From Synergistaceae bacterium (lineage in GTDB: Bacteria; Synergistota; Synergistia; Synergistales; Synergistaceae): DNA of 6,120 nucleotides. The translations under genes and the position numbers were made by a program. Below, piece by piece: positions 5,012-6,120 of the stretch. The stretch spans positions 1 to 6,120 of the forward strand of contig JAISDQ010000118.1 of assembly GCA_031264605.1 (NCBI GenBank), read 5' to 3'. The notes beneath the pieces are model-generated. The model was not told the origin of the DNA. It saw only the letters and a program-made list of their open reading frames with translations, and ran no database searches. How positions within the stretch are numbered: the first letter of the stretch is position 1; every line of letters starts with the position of its first letter.

Positions 5012-6019
5012 ATGAACGTCCGGCACGTGATTGCGATCGATTCTCACGCGGGCGGCGAGCCGGCCAGGATAATAGTCGGCCCGCTGCTGTGGAGAAAATG
5101 CGAAAACATGGTCCAAAAGAAGGAGTATTTCGAGGAAACATACGCCGCCCTGCGCAGATCTCTCATCTTTGAGCCGAGGGGGCACGACAACATGTTCGGC
5201 GCGGTAATTTGCGAGGCGTGCGACGAGTCCGCCGATTTAGGCATCTTCTTTCTGGAATCCAACGAATGCCTGAATATGTGCGGGCACGGCACGATAGCCA
5301 CAGTCACGGCTTTGATAGAATTGGGCGTCATAGACGCCGGGGGGACGACGGAAAAAACGGTGCGCCTGGACACCCCGGCGGGGCTGGTCGAGGCGCGAGC
5401 CGTCATCAAGGATGGACGCGCCGCGTCGGTCAGCTTTAAGAATGTCCATTCCTTCGTTTTTCACAGGGGCTGCAGGGCCGAATTGCCGGGTTTCGGCGAA
5501 TTTTGTTTTGACGTATCGTTCGGAGGCAATGTATTCGCGCAACTGCCAATCGGACAATTCGGCCTCGGCGTCGATCTGAAAAACAGCAAGCAACTCGCCA
5601 GGATGGGCACGGAAATCAGAAATATAGTGAACAAAGCGGTGTCAGTCAAGCACCCCGCCAAGCCGATAAGCTATATCGACCACGTGACCTTCTACGATTA
5701 CGACGAGGAAACGCGCCATTTGAAGCACTGCGTCGTAATGGGACGCGAACAGATCGACCGCTCCCCGTGCGGCACCGGGACAAGCGCGTTTATCGCGCTG
5801 CTCTCCGCAAAGGGCCTGCTCGAAGCGGGCGGCGCGATAACATCCGAGAGCATCATCGGGACGCGCTTTCAGGGCAGGCTGCTCGAAAAGACCCGGTACT
5901 TCGGCTATGAGGCCGTGATCCCTGAAGTGAGCGGCACAGGCTATGTAACGGGCATCCAACAATTCCTCATTGACAGCGGGGATCCCTTCAGGGAAGGATT
6001 CAGCCTGAACGGGGCATAA
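5012..6019 (+). CDS. Proline racemase / hydroxyproline 2-epimerase family protein
   Basis: Cytoplasmic enzyme of 335 residues, standard length for the family, which needs no cofactor and inverts the alpha carbon with two opposed cysteines. Both are visible: C90 in MCGHGTIA (89-96) and C253 in DRSPCGTGTSA (249-259). Other family marks are DSHAGGEPAR (10-19) near the N-terminus, EPRGHDNMFGAV (54-65), and SFGGNVFAQ (169-177). A Cys at the first site argues for a racemase or epimerase and against the trans-3-hydroxy-L-proline dehydratase branch, which has Thr there. Proline racemase and 4-hydroxyproline 2-epimerase cannot be told apart safely by eye. The position N60 is usually Asp in the sequences I recall, and the stretch after GGN (VFAQLPIGQ) is less typical, so the substrate may differ from proline. 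It is the second gene of the plus-strand block after the MttB-like gene, which suggests that it processes the demethylated product. D-proline made this way could feed a D-proline reductase, not seen here. Confidence 0.9.
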   Translation: MNVRHVIAIDSHAGGEPARIIVGPLLWRKCENMVQKKEYFEETYAALRRSLIFEPRGHDNMFGAVICEACDESADLGIFFLESNECLNMCGHGTIATVTALIELGVIDAGGTTEKTVRLDTPAGLVEARAVIKDGRAASVSFKNVHSFVFHRGCRAELPGFGEFCFDVSFGGNVFAQLPIGQFGLGVDLKNSKQLARMGTEIRNIVNKAVSVKHPAKPISYIDHVTFYDYDEETRHLKHCVVMGREQIDRSPCGTGTSAFIALLSAKGLLEAGGAITSESIIGTRFQGRLLEKTRYFGYEAVIPEVSGTGYVTGIQQFLIDSGDPFREGFSLNGA

Positions 6020-6066
6020 ATTCAATCAAGTAATTCCATCCCAGAACATCAACGCTATGTGTCGCG

Positions 6067-6085
6067 GGCGGCATCCCCTGCCGCC
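6067..6085. repeat. Strong inverted repeat (hairpin) downstream of the racemase gene
   Basis: GGCGGCA, loop TCCCC, TGCCGCC: a perfect 7-bp GC-rich stem, 47 bases after the racemase stop codon. It is followed by TAAAATT, not by a T-run, so a classical intrinsic terminator is not clear; it may still stabilise the 3' end of the mRNA or act as a weak terminator. The rest of 6020-6120 shows no gene. Confidence 0.5.
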
Positions 6086-6120
6086 TAAAATTCCAATCTC
6101 ACGGACATTTTTTATGAGGC

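Noticed and set aside
6114..6120. ATGAGGC at the right edge as a possible new gene start
   Set aside because: No ribosome binding site precedes it, and only two codons are visible.
1..6120. CRISPR array, tRNA, rRNA, insertion sequence or phage features
   Set aside because: I saw no regularly spaced direct repeats, no tRNA- or rRNA-like segments, and no transposase or integrase motifs.

Overview
The window is a compact, bacterial-type segment of moderate to high GC content holding two divergent gene blocks around a 0.4 kb intergenic region. Gene content (LivHM-type transporter permeases, an MttB-superfamily methyltransferase, a proline racemase family enzyme) fits an anaerobe that feeds on amino acids or methylated amines, for example a member of the Synergistota or Clostridia. 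That placement is a guess from gene content and style; no phylogenetic marker is present.

Left block, minus strand, reading from the middle to the left edge: a TIM-barrel sugar phosphate isomerase/epimerase-like protein (3060 to 2152), a LivH-type permease (2029 or 2044 to 1160), a LivM-type permease (1146 to 133), and the first 25 codons of an exported protein (76 to beyond the left edge) that looks like the start of the periplasmic binding protein of the same transporter. The two ATPases (LivG and LivF) are not in the window. Several starts in this block are non-ATG: TTG for the isomerase, probably TTG for LivH, and GTG for the exported protein, each placed by a good ribosome binding site.

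Middle, 3061 to 3476: a two-way control region. It has AT-rich flanks and a GC-rich core with a small hairpin. A good plus-strand promoter candidate (TTGTAA, 16 bases, TATAAT) has a 15-base near-palindrome lying over its -35 element. Three tandem copies of an 8-base unit, ACTGACNN, lie just before the first plus-strand gene.

Right block, plus strand: an MttB-superfamily (trimethylamine methyltransferase-like) protein without an in-frame amber codon, so a non-pyrrolysine member, followed after 95 bases by a proline racemase family enzyme with both catalytic cysteines. After it come about 100 bases with a strong hairpin and no gene.

Working model (inference): the Liv-type importer takes up a quaternary or tertiary amine; the MttB-like enzyme moves a methyl group from it to a corrinoid protein encoded elsewhere; and the racemase/epimerase acts on a proline-like or hydroxyproline-like product. 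Proline betaine or a hydroxyproline betaine are the most economical substrates to test. The role of the TIM-barrel protein in this scheme is unclear.
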